From Arthrinium phaeospermum (Eukaryota; Ascomycota; Sordariomycetes; Amphisphaeriales; Apiosporaceae): DNA of 64,000 bases. Of this stretch, positions 1 to 12,023 are shown in pieces. Position numbers and translations under genes: made by a program. The stretch's first letter is position 1; each line of letters begins with the position of its first letter. The notes below the pieces were generated by a model, which was given only the letters and a program-made list of their open reading frames with translations, searched no databases and was not told the DNA's origin. The stretch covers positions 1,302,001 through 1,366,000 of the forward strand of contig QYRS01000001.1 of assembly GCA_006503535.1 (NCBI GenBank), written 5' to 3'.

Positions 1-522
1 AGAACCCCGGCGCGGGCGGGAGCTTCATCGGCCTCATGACCGCGCTCCGAAACCACAAAATGGCCTGGACCGACGTCTACGACACCCAGCGCCTCCTCGA
101 CGGCGCCGAACTGGAGGTCCAAGCCGCCGACGACAGCACCAGGCGCCGCCCCGCTCTTCGTCGACATCGGCGGCGCGCACGGCCTCGACACCCAGCACCT
201 CCTGTCGCGCCACCCGCGCGAGATCCCGCCTCCGCCGCCTCTTCGTCGAGGACCTGCCCGAGGTAGTCTCGACGCACGCGCGCGAGCGGCTGGACCCGCG
301 CATCCGGCGCGTGGCCCACGACTTCTTCACGCCGCAGCCGCCGCCCCTCGATTTTCGGCGGTATCCGACCACGCTCGACCTGCAGCTATGGCTGCGTGTC
401 CGGTATGAGCGACCGAGGCGCGTGTCTGGGGGCGGCTGCTGAGCGAGGCGGGGTTCAGGATCGTGGAGATCCTTCGGCATCCTAGGGCGGTGGAGAGTGT
501 GATTGAAGCTGAGCTGGCTTAG
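1..522 (+). pseudogene. O-methyltransferase remnant (broken)
   Basis: The plus strand encodes pieces of a fungal SAM-dependent O-methyltransferase in several frames. Around 30-125 there is an N-terminal stretch. Around 155-215 another frame reads the SAM-binding motif VDIGGAHGLDTQHLL, and a further frame reads LFVEDLPEVV. The end of the gene (about 430-522) reads GRLLSEAGFRIVEIL and stops at TAG 520-522. At least two frame changes are needed, and the usual stretch with the HDW/catalytic-His region between the Rossmann part and the C-terminus is missing. The family methylates hydroxyls of secondary metabolites. The 5' end lies outside the window. It neighbours another broken gene (MFS exporter). 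Pseudogene is the best call; poor assembly cannot explain the internal deletion easily but could explain the single-base shifts. Confidence 0.7.
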
Positions 523-786
523 GTCAAATGAATGGGAGAAGGGATCAGGAAGGAGAGCTTTTGTCGGTCACATCATATCCATTATCACGTCGCGTAGCTA
601 CTCTCCTGATTATGTAGGGATCTTACCCATGACATGTTGGCGAGCGTCTGGAGTCGGCGTGGTGCAATTAGAACTATCTGTGTTTGGCTAATATAAGCGT
701 ACAAGTGTTCCATAAGACAACCACAAAGCTCTCCAGATGAACTTCAACTAACATCAACGCCAAAAACCATTTCGAGTGTCGCCCTG

Positions 787-2526
787 CTAACCAGCCTTCG
801 TCAACGACTCGATCCCCGTCCGCGTCTCCGTATGCTCCTCATTAAGCTTGCGATGCTTGATGAACACGCTGGCAATCAAGCCACGCCCGATAGGCAGGTG
901 TACATGATGAACATGTTGCGCATGCTCCACGCAAATGCCTCGAGCACGACGTGCCGCTGGACCGCATCCTGGATCGTTTGGGCGATGCCGACATTAGCAG
1001 CGGCTTGGCTCCCCGAGAGCGCCTGCCGCACCGAGCCGTCCAGCCCCGCGGCCGCGAGCGACCCCTGCCGCGCCTCCATGCTGTTCTGGAACACGACGCC
1101 GCCGAGCACGACGGACAGGGCCGAGGCGACGTTGCGCAGGAAGCCGAGGCCGGCCGTGGCCGCCGTCTCGTCCTGGCGGACCGTGGCCTGGATGGACAGC
1201 GTCGGGCCCTGGAACAGGAGGGCCGGCCGAAGGCGGCGAGGACCTCGAGGCCGGCGACCGTGGCCACCGACGTGTCGGGCCCGAACGTGACGTACAGGCC
1301 CGTCCCGAGCGTCATGAGCGCCGCGCCGACCCAGAGGATCTCTTGGTACCGGCCCGTCGGTGGATCACGACGCCGGTCAGGATCTCCATGGGCCATGGTG
1401 CCGATGAGGGGAGCATTAGGATGCCGCTCTTGAGGGGAGACGCCTGCAGGACGCTCTGCAGGAACAAGGGAGGTAGTACTCGATCCCGATCAGGACCATG
1501 CTGTGCGCGAACGCCACGAGGAACGTCGCGTTGTTCGACCCGTTCTTGAACATGGCCAGCGGGATGATGGGGTACCTGGCCAAGCGGTGCTCGCTGAAGA
1601 CGAAGAACCCGATCATTAACCCCCCGACGACGATCAAGCAGATGACCTTGGGGCTGTTCCACGGGAAGATAGCGCCAAAGTCAAGCCCGAGCAGCAACAA
1701 CACCCCACGGCGAGGATGGAGACGGTACCGATCCAGTCAATCGCCCGATCCCCTCGCCGAGGCGTGCGCGGGTTATGCACATCTAAGAAGAGCGCCAGCA
1801 GAAGGAAAGTAAGCCCCCCGATGGGCAAGTTAATCCAAAAGCTCCAGCGCCAGTCGAACTGCGTAAACGCCCCGCCGAGCAGCGGGCCCGACGACCCCGC
1901 GAGCGCCCACACGAAGCCCACGTAGCCCTGGTAGAGGGAGCGCTCGCGAACGCTGAAGAGGTCCGAGATGACGATGGTGACGAGCTGCATCATGCCGCCG
2001 CTCGCGACGCCCTGCAGCGCGCGGCCGGCGATGAGCATCGTCATGCTGACGCTCAGCGCCGCGAGCAGGCTGGCGGCCGTGAAGAGGGCGACGGCGGCGA
2101 GCAGCAGCGGCTTGCGGCCCCAGATGTCGCTGCATTTCGCCCAGATGGGCCCCGTGGCGGCGTTGGCGAGAGGTAGGCGCCGCCGATCCAGACGTAGCCT
2201 TGGGCGGAGTGCAGGTCGGAGGTGATGGTGGGGATGGCGATGGAGACGATGGTCTGGTCGAGGGCGGCTATGAAGAGAGAAAGCTACGCGACGTTGTTAG
2301 TTACATCCTTATGGGCTATTCGTAGGACAGGCTGGGCGGCTTACATAGAGCCCGCCAAGATGGCATATAGACGTAGTTTCGTGCGAACCTTGGGGGTTTC
2401 ATTTTCATCGAGCTCCAGCGGTGCAGTTGGGATTACAGGGTTCATGTTAGTGAGAACCCCGACTGCGGGAGGCTCAGCTAGCACTCCTCCAGCGGGTAGC
2501 TTAGCGTCTGGCGTTATAGTATCCAT
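787..2526 (-). pseudogene. MFS drug-efflux transporter (14-TMS type), multiply frameshifted
   Basis: The minus strand carries a complete-looking MFS exporter gene that cannot be read in one frame. Start ATG is at 2524-2526. Exon 1 ends near 2342, with an intron of about 60 bases (GTAAGC, CTAAC, GTAG). Exon 2 opens with the MDR motif ALDQTIVSIAIPTI. Further conserved pieces follow: GRKPLLLAAVALFTA, GRALQGVASGGMMQLV, PLLGGAFTQFDWRWSFWINL and, near the end, GGVVFQN. The last piece reaches a plausible TAG at 787-789. Between them at least six changes of frame occur, near 2165, 1700, 1455, 1405, 1365, 1220 and 850, most looking like loss of one base in a C/G run. No long deletion is visible. Known role of the family: proton-driven export of toxins and drugs. 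Either a decaying gene or a stretch of poor consensus. Confidence 0.75.
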
Positions 2527-3065
2527 CTGGCACTCAGGTCAAATTGTATAATGCTGTATTAAAAGACACATAGTTAGAAGGATTTGCCGTTGTTGTTTCC
2601 AGACGTGAAGTATATATGCACGGAGAGTACGCCGGCCGGTGTGACTCACTGGCTGATCGGGAAGTAAGCAACATTTTATGACTGATAGGGTACCTATTGC
2701 AGGCGCACCAATCACCCCGCCATGCCCCCCGATCCCCGGGTTTGGACCCCTGCTAGCCCTGCTAGAGCCTAGTGAAATCTGGGGTTGGGGATCTGCAAAA
2801 ACGGAGTCACCTGTGTCAAGTTTCCATCATCGAAAAGCGGCGCTCACTTTCTCTGGGATGAAGAGAGTCAGAACGTATCAAGGCTGGACTTCACCTAAAT
2901 AGATATATTGTTTGTGTAGACGTAGCCCTGCTGTGGTGAATCAAAACGCACTTTTGATTGAATACCTGCAATGCAATAGAACATGATAACCGTGTTAGTC
3001 AAATCGACCCAGTGCCATTCGAAACTGCCCAGACGATGAGTTTTACCCATGTTGGCAATTCATAC
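2527..3065. other. Intergenic, no gene recognised
   Basis: This is the 5' side of the broken MFS gene and the 3' side of the 2OG oxygenase gene. It contains a C-rich stretch around 2706-2770, including the direct repeat gctagccctgctagagcc. Short open frames here resemble nothing I know. Confidence 0.5.
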
Positions 3066-6000
3066 CTAATAGTCCATGATACTACTGAGTCGCATCCTCG
3101 AAGCGCCTGGCTGGTCAAAAGATGCACTCCCCGGTCTCTTATTCCCGGAACCCTGGGCAAGCACGCTCGGCGCCGGGCCGACCTGCGTGTGCGCCAAGGG
3201 CACGCGCTCGTCCGGATTGTTGCCGGGAGGCTTGCGGATGTCGTTAAGGAGAACGAGCTCGGCGTAGAGCTCGTCCCCGAGCGCCGCCTGCACGCACGGC
3301 GTCCTGAACGCCAGGAGCCGCTTCTCTAGATTGTCGATGTCCTTGATATGCTGTTGGAGGTCCGCCGGGTACTCGGTGCCCAGCTTTGTCACGACAAGAG
3401 TGTATGGCGAGCCCGACTTGACGGTCTGGCAGTGGAACTGCTCGGCGGGAAGCCGCGACTGGATATGGTCGCGGAGCTTCCCGACCATCGAGAAGCGGTG
3501 TGTTTGCTCGGTCCTCGACGCGAGGAAATCATTGAGCTCCCTGCACGCCCCACTGTCCCTGCAACGGTCGGGATCGCCTATGACATAGGTATTGCCAGGA
3601 CACTCTCGGCGTTTGTGAGCCCATCCAACGGGCTTCTTGGGGAAGGGACCGATCTCCGCCAGGACGTAATGCCTGACTAAACTCTCAAAGAAGGGCTTCA
3701 GGCTTGCTGGTGCTGGTCGACCAGATTGGTGGATGGTATCGACGACATCAGCAAGGAACATCTCTGCCCACTTATGCGGCACGTAGGATACGTTGTAGCC
3801 TCTCGAGACTCCATGAACCTGCTGTAGCAGTACGGGCCTCTTGTGTGCTTCTGCGACACTGCTGCAGCAGATGTCTATCACCTTGTCTGCCTCATCCCAA
3901 AGTCCGTGCAGCATGCACGTTCTAGCAAGATGCATGAAACCGGCGATCCGACTCTCTCTGTACCTTGAAACATCCGTAAACTCGCCCCAGTGAGACTGAC
4001 CGCGTCCCATCGAGTAGCTAGGTTCGACAGCCGGCACCAAATCGCTCTCGTCGACCTCGAGCTGGTCTACGGTGCCCCAGAAAATCCCCTTTGCAATTTC
4101 CTTCATGTCCTGCGTCGCTGCGCGATCGAGCAATGCAGGAGTCAGGGTCAGGAGCAAGGACTTATCCGCGCGGTCCTTCAACGCTGGCAGCAAGCTATAG
4201 ACCACCAATAGTGTTGGTAAGCGTATGTTGATTTTAGTCAGGCTTTGGGAATCGCAGGAGGTACTCACTTGTCATTGACCCATTCTATCCCTTTCTCTCT
4301 ACCGAAGAGTCTCAAGATCATGGAGCAGTCTTTCGACTGGAGGCGGGACGTAGAGTTTCTGAATCGATTATCCGCGACGGAGACACTCCACTCTTGGAAA
4401 GACTGCCAGGTTTCCATGGTCTTCAAGTCCTTGGCAAGACTAACAAGAGCTGTATCGACATCGTCCAAAGTGGGAAGATTCATTACCATCCTTCCAAGGC
4501 TGTGGTATGTAGTGAGCGTTCTGATCCGGGATAGTGGTTGGGGTGTCAGCTTACTACTTGTCCCAGTCTCCTTTCAGACGGCCCATCCTGTTTTTGTTCA
4601 AGTGTGACGCAAGCCTTGACAGTACAGGGGTCAAGCTTCCCAGGGCCCATGAGTCTTGGAAGTCATAGTGGCTGTAGCCGTAAGGGCGAGAGTAGTTGTA
4701 ACTGCGATATGAGCCAAATGTTGGATCCGAGCGACCAAAATCAAGAACCGCATTAGTAAAAACTTCGTTCCACAGGTCGAAATCACCCGTCTCAATAGCA
4801 AACGATAGTATCTCGGAGAGGGTTTTGCCCATCCGCCTCTTAGGTTGAGCCACGAGCTGTTTCAAAAGCTCGACGGCAACTTTAGGCGCAGGGTCGGTTG
4901 TGTCATAGAAAGTCTTGACGACCAGTTTGGCAACATTGCTTGCGACGTTGTCTCTTGAAAGTGATCTGATATCAAGGAAGTCTGCCAAGTCCTCCTTGCG
5001 AACAATGACAGCAGCCTAGCACGGTGCAGCATGATTGAGATCAGTTATCGGTTGCATTCAGTTGCGATGCCGAGAGTAAGGGTCATTTACTTACCGAGTC
5101 ATGATATCTATACTCCGAGGGCATGCTTTCGTTCCCCGTAAAGTCCCCTTCGGTCTCGCTATCGGGATCTCGATCAGAATACGGGTTTGGGCCTATGAAG
5201 CTCGGATCAATATTGATGCTTGTACCGACCTGAGCCCCGTCGCATGTCGCGACATGGGTAAGCTCGTGAGACACATCGTCAAAGTCGCTGCCTTCATCCT
5301 CAAATCCCGTTCGGGATTTGGTGGTATTTGCAAGCAAAAGCAGGTACCCAGACGAAGCGCATGCTTTCTGGAGAGCGTATACCCGGGCTCTATCATCGCC
5401 CTTCATCGTATGCAGCGAAAGGCTAGTCTCAGAATACTTGTGTGCGAGTGGGTACAAAAGCCTTGTCGCATGGGGGTAACGGGTATGTGCACTCTTCAGC
5501 ATAGACTCCAGTGCAACTTGCTGTTGAACAACGCCACCCGCTGACGGCTTGCTAGACGGGTTCCCGTCCAGTACGATGTTGTATGTGATGACCAACCGAT
5601 GGCCCGAGGTGATCTCTTTGACCTCGTGGGTGACATCAGAATACCAGGCCAAAGCGGTGAGCTCGAAGGCAGAATCCTGGCTCGTTTTGAGGGCGTGCCG
5701 CTGCCCGCTGTGGGACACGTGGACGTCTCCTCCGTCATGGGCTGACGGAAGACAGATGACCAACGTGGCGATCATACCGGGGGCCTTTTCGGAGTCTTTG
5801 TGCGGCTTGAAGAAGGACCCAGGGTCGTACAAGAGAAGCTTGTACGGCTCGGCCCGCGCATTGTGCGGCCTGCAAGCTCATTGTTAGGATACCAGGCCTG
5901 ATAAGAACGAAAGGCCGCGATGCTTACATGCCAAGTTCCACCGAGGCCACATCAAGGAGTGCCTGCACGTATTCGGCCCATTTCGGGTTAGAGAAACTGA

Positions 6001-6373
6001 AGCCCTCGCGGCCAACCTCCCATGTCTTTCGAACAGACTCATCGACCACGGTTTCATCGCCGCGACCGAAGGGGGCTTGATGGCAGGCCTTTCTGATGAC
6101 CTCAGCATCGCGAGGCCTTATCAAGGGGAGTGGGATGTGTATGCCTCCGACCTCCAGACCAGGGAGCATTAGATTCGAATAATGCTTTGACCAGGCAACA
6201 TCACCAAACGTCTCAATGGCGTTGATGCTCCGGCCAAACTCCTTTTTCCATGACGTCAAAGTCGGAAGACCGGACGATTGGCCTGCAGCCCCGCCAACAA
6301 CCTCGTCGTCGTCTTCTTCACTCCCGGTCGCATCAGAGTCCGTCAACTCATAGACGGTAAGATCAGGGCGCAT
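3066..6373 (-). CDS. 2-oxoglutarate/Fe(II) oxygenase-domain protein, 1013 aa
   Basis: Five exons, all joined by GT-AG introns in phase: 6373-5928, 5869-5095, 5015-4555, 4499-4269 and 4194-3066 (3042 nt, 1013 aa). The N-terminal 130 residues are acidic (SDATGSEEDDDEVVGG). Residues about 155-245 form a prolyl-4-hydroxylase-like 2OG-Fe(II) oxygenase domain. The iron ligands are seen as H172-x-D174 in FFKPHKDSEK, and the distal His as H239 in SGHRLVITYN. The remaining 770 residues are mostly helical-looking and match no domain I can name. Large fungal proteins with this layout are common but uncharacterised; a protein hydroxylase role is plausible, a metabolite substrate cannot be excluded. It lies outside the likely NRPS cluster, and its function there, if any, is unknown. 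The start is the ATG at 6371-6373; the short frame upstream (6428-6661) is not joined to it. Confidence 0.85.
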
Positions 6374-9300
6374 GGTCGGGAGCTCAAGAGCCTATAAAAA
6401 CGCGTAAGATGACGGTGGGATGTTAGTTCAATATAGAGAAGATATCATCGAATTGGCTTGTACTGTAAAGAGCTTCGAAGATGGATGAAGTTTGAAAACT
6501 GGAGGAACTCTAGCTGGGGCCTCTACGTGCAGGGGTTGAACGCGTCGGGATTTAGCGCGACGACACGAATTCATGTGTCTTCGGGTCAATCTCAATAGTG
6601 CCCGCAACCTACCAAGATAGTGACATAAACTGCGGAAAAAAAAAAGGACTTGATAAATCACATACTCTGGGGACAGGTGATTGACGTGAATTGTTAAAAA
6701 AGAGAAAAAAGGAAAAGTAAATGCATTTGGCAGGCTGGAGAATCGATTCCGCTGGTTTGATGTTCTATTTCACCAGCTAAGGCACTGGCAGGGACAGGGG
6801 TGCCGGCACTTTCGTACGTGACTTCATTTCAGTGTCAACACTAATTACACAGTAACAGGAAAGGCTCACGCCGAATTGTCAGCCAACGACAGATTTCTTC
6901 AAATTCATTTCCGATCTCAATTCCGTTATCACTGAATACGACTTCTCGAGTTTCTGGGTTGACGTCGGGTCGACCTTTTTGTAATAGGAAGGTCGCGTAT
7001 TCCCTGGGTGGTCGCGAGAAGACACCCAGCCAAGTCGTTATTACTTTGAAAGGTTATATCACGCCATGCCCTCCCATGTCTGAATGCTTTATCCTAAATC
7101 AATCGGACAGACAAAGTGCATAGTTGAGAGGTGAAAACCTCCTCAATCAAACGCATCTTCGTAGCGAACCCAACTTCAGAGCGCCTTGTCGCACTCTCGT
7201 TATGCGGTGCCCCGATCGTCAACGCCTCGTTCACCAGCACCCTCTGGTTCCTAGAACACCCAAGAAGGGTCAGTTGGGCGATGACGACGCGAGTAGCGTG
7301 TCGCGCCATCTCCGCGACTCCCAATTGAAAAGCACCAGGTTAGTCGAGGTACGTCGACGATAAGGCGACAGCGACTTGGCAGCACGGCCCGCGTTATGGC
7401 CGGGTGTACGCCCACTATGGCGTCGTGGCCAGAAGCTCCGCCAGTCTCGACGACCTGTATCAAATAACCCATCCACAGGAAAAGCCGGTGTGTATTGAAG
7501 ACGAGCTGCCGCTCAACCGGCTTGGTCCTGCCAGCAAGATCGCCAGCACACTAGAGAAGACCGAGCTCCTCGCAGGTGCGCCGCTCCGCTCAATGGCCAT
7601 TTAGGTGACCGAACTGGCCTATGGAGGCTATCGCCGTCGCATTCAAATGGGCATATAGACTGGCCAATATCACATCTTTGGTGCGTTTCATCAAGCGCCA
7701 TGCCAATGTCAATTACTCATCGCTTGATTTAGAGAACAGCATATTTACTGGAACTGGACCCGTTAGTTACCCTTGACCCTGCTCTGCTGGACGCAAAGAC
7801 GGCTGACGACATCAATGCCAACGTAACAGATGCAGCCATCCTACACCGGGTGGTAAGTTTGGCTCTGCACCGCGTCAATCGGTGGATGTCCCCGAACGGG
7901 CCACCAAAGCACCGGTATGTTCCACGCCGATGATCTGGCGGCGGCGGGACGGCCACTTCCGTGGTCGGGGTGGTATCTTGCCGCGCCTGTCTCTATGCGC
8001 ATTATCCAATCTTCGTCGGGCGACATGTTCCTGTAGTGCAGTCGCATCAGATAAGAGCGCAACGTATCAGAGAGAACTTGTTAGCAAGGCAAGATGTTGC
8101 TATTTAGTACTTATAGAAGTCCGATGAATGCGATGCACCATACTATTTGAATTGATATGGTACATTCAATTACCATTTGGACTGATGGAGACGATCATCC
8201 GGGATACGATATCTTAGAAATTGGCCCAGAAGGTATCGTGGGCAAACGCGAGCGCGGCAGATAGGGGCTCGCAGAGCCCCTGAAGAGATAGTCATTTGGG
8301 ATTGCTCAATAAACTATAAACCAAGCTCCTCATAGTTGGTGAATATATTTCACCTCGACCTTAGCAAGGCCGACAAAAACTGCCTCCGTTATCTCGAAAG
8401 CAGCGAAAGAGCCTTTTGAATGGAAACCGTCGTCTTCGCTGTCCTTGGCAATCGCTAAGTCGTCCATGAAAGCCCGGCACTTGAACCCCTTTTCCGGATC
8501 TAACGACGCCGCAAACCATGCTTATATAATCCGACTATCCTACCCTCAGAAATTAAATGGGAGAATAGAGTCTCACTGCAGACCATAGAAGTGCCGGGAA
8601 CCGGCACTGGTAGGAACCGCAAAATTGGTTATGTTATTGTTCGTCACAGGTAGCATCTCAGGTGGGCTTTTGGTATTCATATGCTATCTTGATATTACTT
8701 CTCAATCAAGAGGTGACGAGCTAATGAATGATGTGCATTTACGTCACAACGATCTAATTAGGGTCAGAGCCGCTCGGATGTCTTGACGCCTGCCTGCGAG
8801 CGGCCAATCCCAACAATAGACCTAAAAAGCAACGAGAATTGCCGATCTGCATCTTCACTCTGAATCACACATTCACGGAAGCAGTTCTCCAATAGGATAT
8901 ACCATACCGCGCTCGAATGTTGATCCTGTCTGCCCTAACCAGAGGATTTTCCATTCAGCTGAACTGAACCTCAAGCGGGTGTGGGTTTGACCATGATCCT
9001 GTAGTCCCAAGTCGTAACAAGCCGTTGAGCGCCAAGTCCGCGGCTGATACTTTGACAGCGGATGACTAGCTAAAGCGAAAACGGACGAAAAAAGCAATTC
9101 AACGCGATTGCGTTTGTTATGTCTCTGAAGCCAATCTTCCCTCATGTCGATGTTCGCATGGAAATTACATATGCCTTCACGAGAGAACAGGGCCCGTGGG
9201 ATGTCTGTCTTGCATCCAACTTATATCCGGATCTGATATTCCGAGAGTGCTGTCTCGCGTGGCGAGATCAGCTGATTGAGAGACACCCATCCACTACGCG

Positions 9301-9998
9301 GTAGTGGTCGCTGTAACTAGCAGCCCTCTAATGCGAACTAAGATGACGGCAAGGCTTCGGGAACTAATCCCGTAACGCGACCCGTCCCTGTGGCTTGGCC
9401 CGACCCCGAGTCTAGATTCTGCCCCCTTGGTACGAGGCACGGCAGACCATTCGGCTCTTTGCCGTACTATGCGTCTCGCCATTATCCTGTGGCTCATACA
9501 TATGCTCTATCTTAGAGAGAGTCTCAAGTCAATTGCCACATCCTCAACTCCACCGAACGACGGTTCATCAAACTCTCCATGCTATTGTGGGCAGCAGTAC
9601 GCGCCAAGACACAACAACATGAACCGGTGCCATTGCTTGGCGAAAACGCCCCAGGATAGGCGCAGCCTTAGTTTCCCAATCTCCGTGGTCTGAATAGGAT
9701 GACAGGCCAGAGGCGATAACGTTCACTACGTTCAGAAAATGGTTCAGCAGACCAAGCTATTCGAGGTCTGAGAGCCTCACTGATGTAAAAACGCCCCATC
9801 CAGTCCACAACCTTTGCCTTCTTCCGCTGACATACATACTTAGCCATGCCACTCTTTATTCTCTGGTAGACTTGTTTCCATCATTTCATTTCGCTCTCTC
9901 TGTTTCTTTGCCGGATAGTCGTTCGCTATCTCGAGCTCACCAGTTTCCAAGTTACGGACTCACTACGAAGTAGTCCACCACGCTCTTTCACCACCACA
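6374..9998. other. 3.6-kb region without a recognisable gene
   Basis: All open frames are under 95 codons and overlap on both strands. None shows a family motif, signal peptide or intron pattern that I can defend. The segment 7100-8100 has protein-like composition in shifting frames (for example about 7130-7330 and 7690-7860 on the plus strand), so it may be the remains of a decayed gene, but I cannot assign a family. The final 300 bases (about 9700-9998) are pyrimidine-rich and probably hold the promoter and 5' leader of the tyrosinase gene. Confidence 0.5.
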
Positions 9999-11453
9999 AT
10001 GAAGCTCTCCATGACGATATGTGGAGGCGTGACCGCGGTGTCTGCGCTCACCCTGCCGTTCAACATGCCAATCCCAATTCCGGATCCGGTGCAGATGTTC
10101 GAAGCCGCCGCGTCGGCGCCTGCCCTACCCCTGTCCGCCTTCCCCAAGTTCGAGACTGTGAAGCTGGAGGACGCGAAGCAGCAGGCGGCGGCGGCGGACA
10201 GCAGTCAAGAGAAGCCGAAGGTCGCCTCCGCACAAGGTGCCGACGCAGAGAACCACCCACCACTCCCCAACGGCGGCAACTCCCACAACGCCACCGCCGA
10301 CTCGGCGAGCATTGCTGAGGCCCCAGCAGCCCCAGCAACCCCACCCAATGCCCCCGAGGGCACCACCGCCAACCCCAACAGCGACAACAACAACAACACC
10401 GTCGATGCCCAAAAGAACCACGCCGCCCCCTGCGGCACCCCTCCCCCGCGCCTCGAGTGGCGCGACTACCCGACGCGCAGCAAGCGGGCCCTGGTGGACG
10501 CCATCGCGTGCCTGCAGTCGAAGCCGCCGTCGGGCGACTTCCCGCCCGCCACCAGCCGGTACGAGGACTTTGTGCGCCTGCACCAGGCCTGGACGCCCAA
10601 CATCCACAACAATGACATGTTCCTCCTCTGGCACCGCTACTTCGTCTGGAGCTTCGAGCAGGCTTTACGGAAGGAGTGCGGCCTCGCCGTGGACGCCTTG
10701 CCCTGGTGGGACGAGACGCGCGACGCGGGCCGCTACGCCGCCTCGCCCGTCTTCACGGGGGAGTACTTTGGGAGCTTGCCTAAGGGGAACGGGACGGCGG
10801 GGACGTGTATTACTGATGGTGTGAGTACTCTTTCTCTCCTACATGTGTGGTAGAATTTGTGGTGGAAGTTGCCACCCATCGGACTGTGCACATTGCTGAC
10901 CTATGATTTTACCATCAGCGATTCGCTGGAACCACTCTGCACATCGGACCCGGATCCGGCAGCGAGCCGCACTGCCTCTCCCGGGCCGTCGACGAGCAGA
11001 TGACGTCCGAAGTGAACAAGGACTACGAGAACATCTGCCTGTCGCGCAACAACTACGCCGACTTCGCGCGATGCTGGGAGCAAGGGTAAGCTCATTCTCA
11101 TCATCCCAGTTACTCCCATTTACACCCCGATACTAATAACACTCCCCACCTCCAGTCCCCACGGCATCGGCCACAACAGCGTCGGCAGCGTCATGGCCGA
11201 CGTGCGGTCCTCCCCGGGGGACCCGGTCTTCTGGATGCACCACCTGTACGTGGACCGCGTGTTCGCGGCGTGGCAGGACCGGGACACGACGGGGGCGCGG
11301 CGCCGCACCATCGAGGGCTGCGCCGACGGGGAGCGGCCCTGCGCGCCCCTCACGCTGCAGACGCGCGTGCCCATGGCCGGCCTGCTCCAGGACGTCACCG
11401 TCGGCCAGGTGCTCGACACCACGAATGGGGCCATGTGCTACACGTACAAGTAG
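9999..11453 (+). CDS. Secreted tyrosinase (type-3 copper oxidase)
   Basis: Three exons: 9999-10820, 10919-11085 and 11156-11453; 428 aa. The first ~20 residues (MKLSMTICGGVTAVSALTLP) form a signal peptide. Residues about 45-145 are a low-complexity Ala/Pro/Asn/Thr linker. The tyrosinase domain follows. CuA ligands are seen as H195 (RLHQAW), H203 (NIHNND) and H212 (LLWHRYF). CuB ligands lie in PHGIGHNSVGSV and GDPVFWMHHLYVDRVF near the C-terminus. Enzymes of this short, C-terminally compact class oxidise phenols or catechols to quinones, sometimes o-aminophenols, and act outside the cell. There is no long C-terminal caging domain after CuB. It lies left of the rhomboid gene, so membership of the NRPS cluster is doubtful. 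Confidence 0.9.
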
Positions 11454-12023
11454 CCTGCTCATATAGCGAGAGGGGAGGAGAGAATGAGGAGTATGTGTAG
11501 ATAGAGGGGGAAGGAGGCGGCGTTGATAATTGTAATGACGATCTTTCCCTTTGTTTAGATGATGAGGAGTTGGTAGATGGGGCCAAGAAAGCAAGCGGCA
11601 ATTGCTCGGGCGGTGGGATGATGATCATGATGGAGAGGACAAAAGTTGTTGTTGATACCCCACGGTTGGCCTTGCCGACACATTGATGATCGATATGATT
11701 CTGCAGCAAGCAACAATTCAAATACATTACCACGAAGACATCATGATGTGCAGCCTGTCCCTCGAGTAATGACCCTGCCCATCAATCGCAACGGTAGTCA
11801 ATCGCTGTAGATGTAGGTAGACCAGACCTTGTCTGCTGGGCTCTTTCTCAGGTGCGATTCACATTCATGAAGGCATACCATGACGGCATAGGTGGGGATC
11901 AAGAAAGTGTATGCGGCGCAACAATCATGTCCAAGGAGATGATCTATTGAAGATAGTGTACTTTATAGGCAGCAATATACATGCAATATACACTGTTTTT
12001 ACACCAAACCGCATCTCACCGTC
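11454..12023. other. Convergent 3' intergenic region
   Basis: Space between the stops of the tyrosinase (plus) and rhomboid (minus) genes. It should hold both 3' ends. No other gene or repeat is evident. Confidence 0.5.

Noticed and set aside
6428..6661. Upstream exon of the 2OG oxygenase gene
   Set aside because: The frame holds no conserved sequence, and the ATG at 6373 already gives a sensible acidic N-terminus.
7420..8110. Possible glycosyltransferase (Och1-like) remnant
   Set aside because: I looked for DXD and other family blocks in all frames and could not align more than isolated short words.
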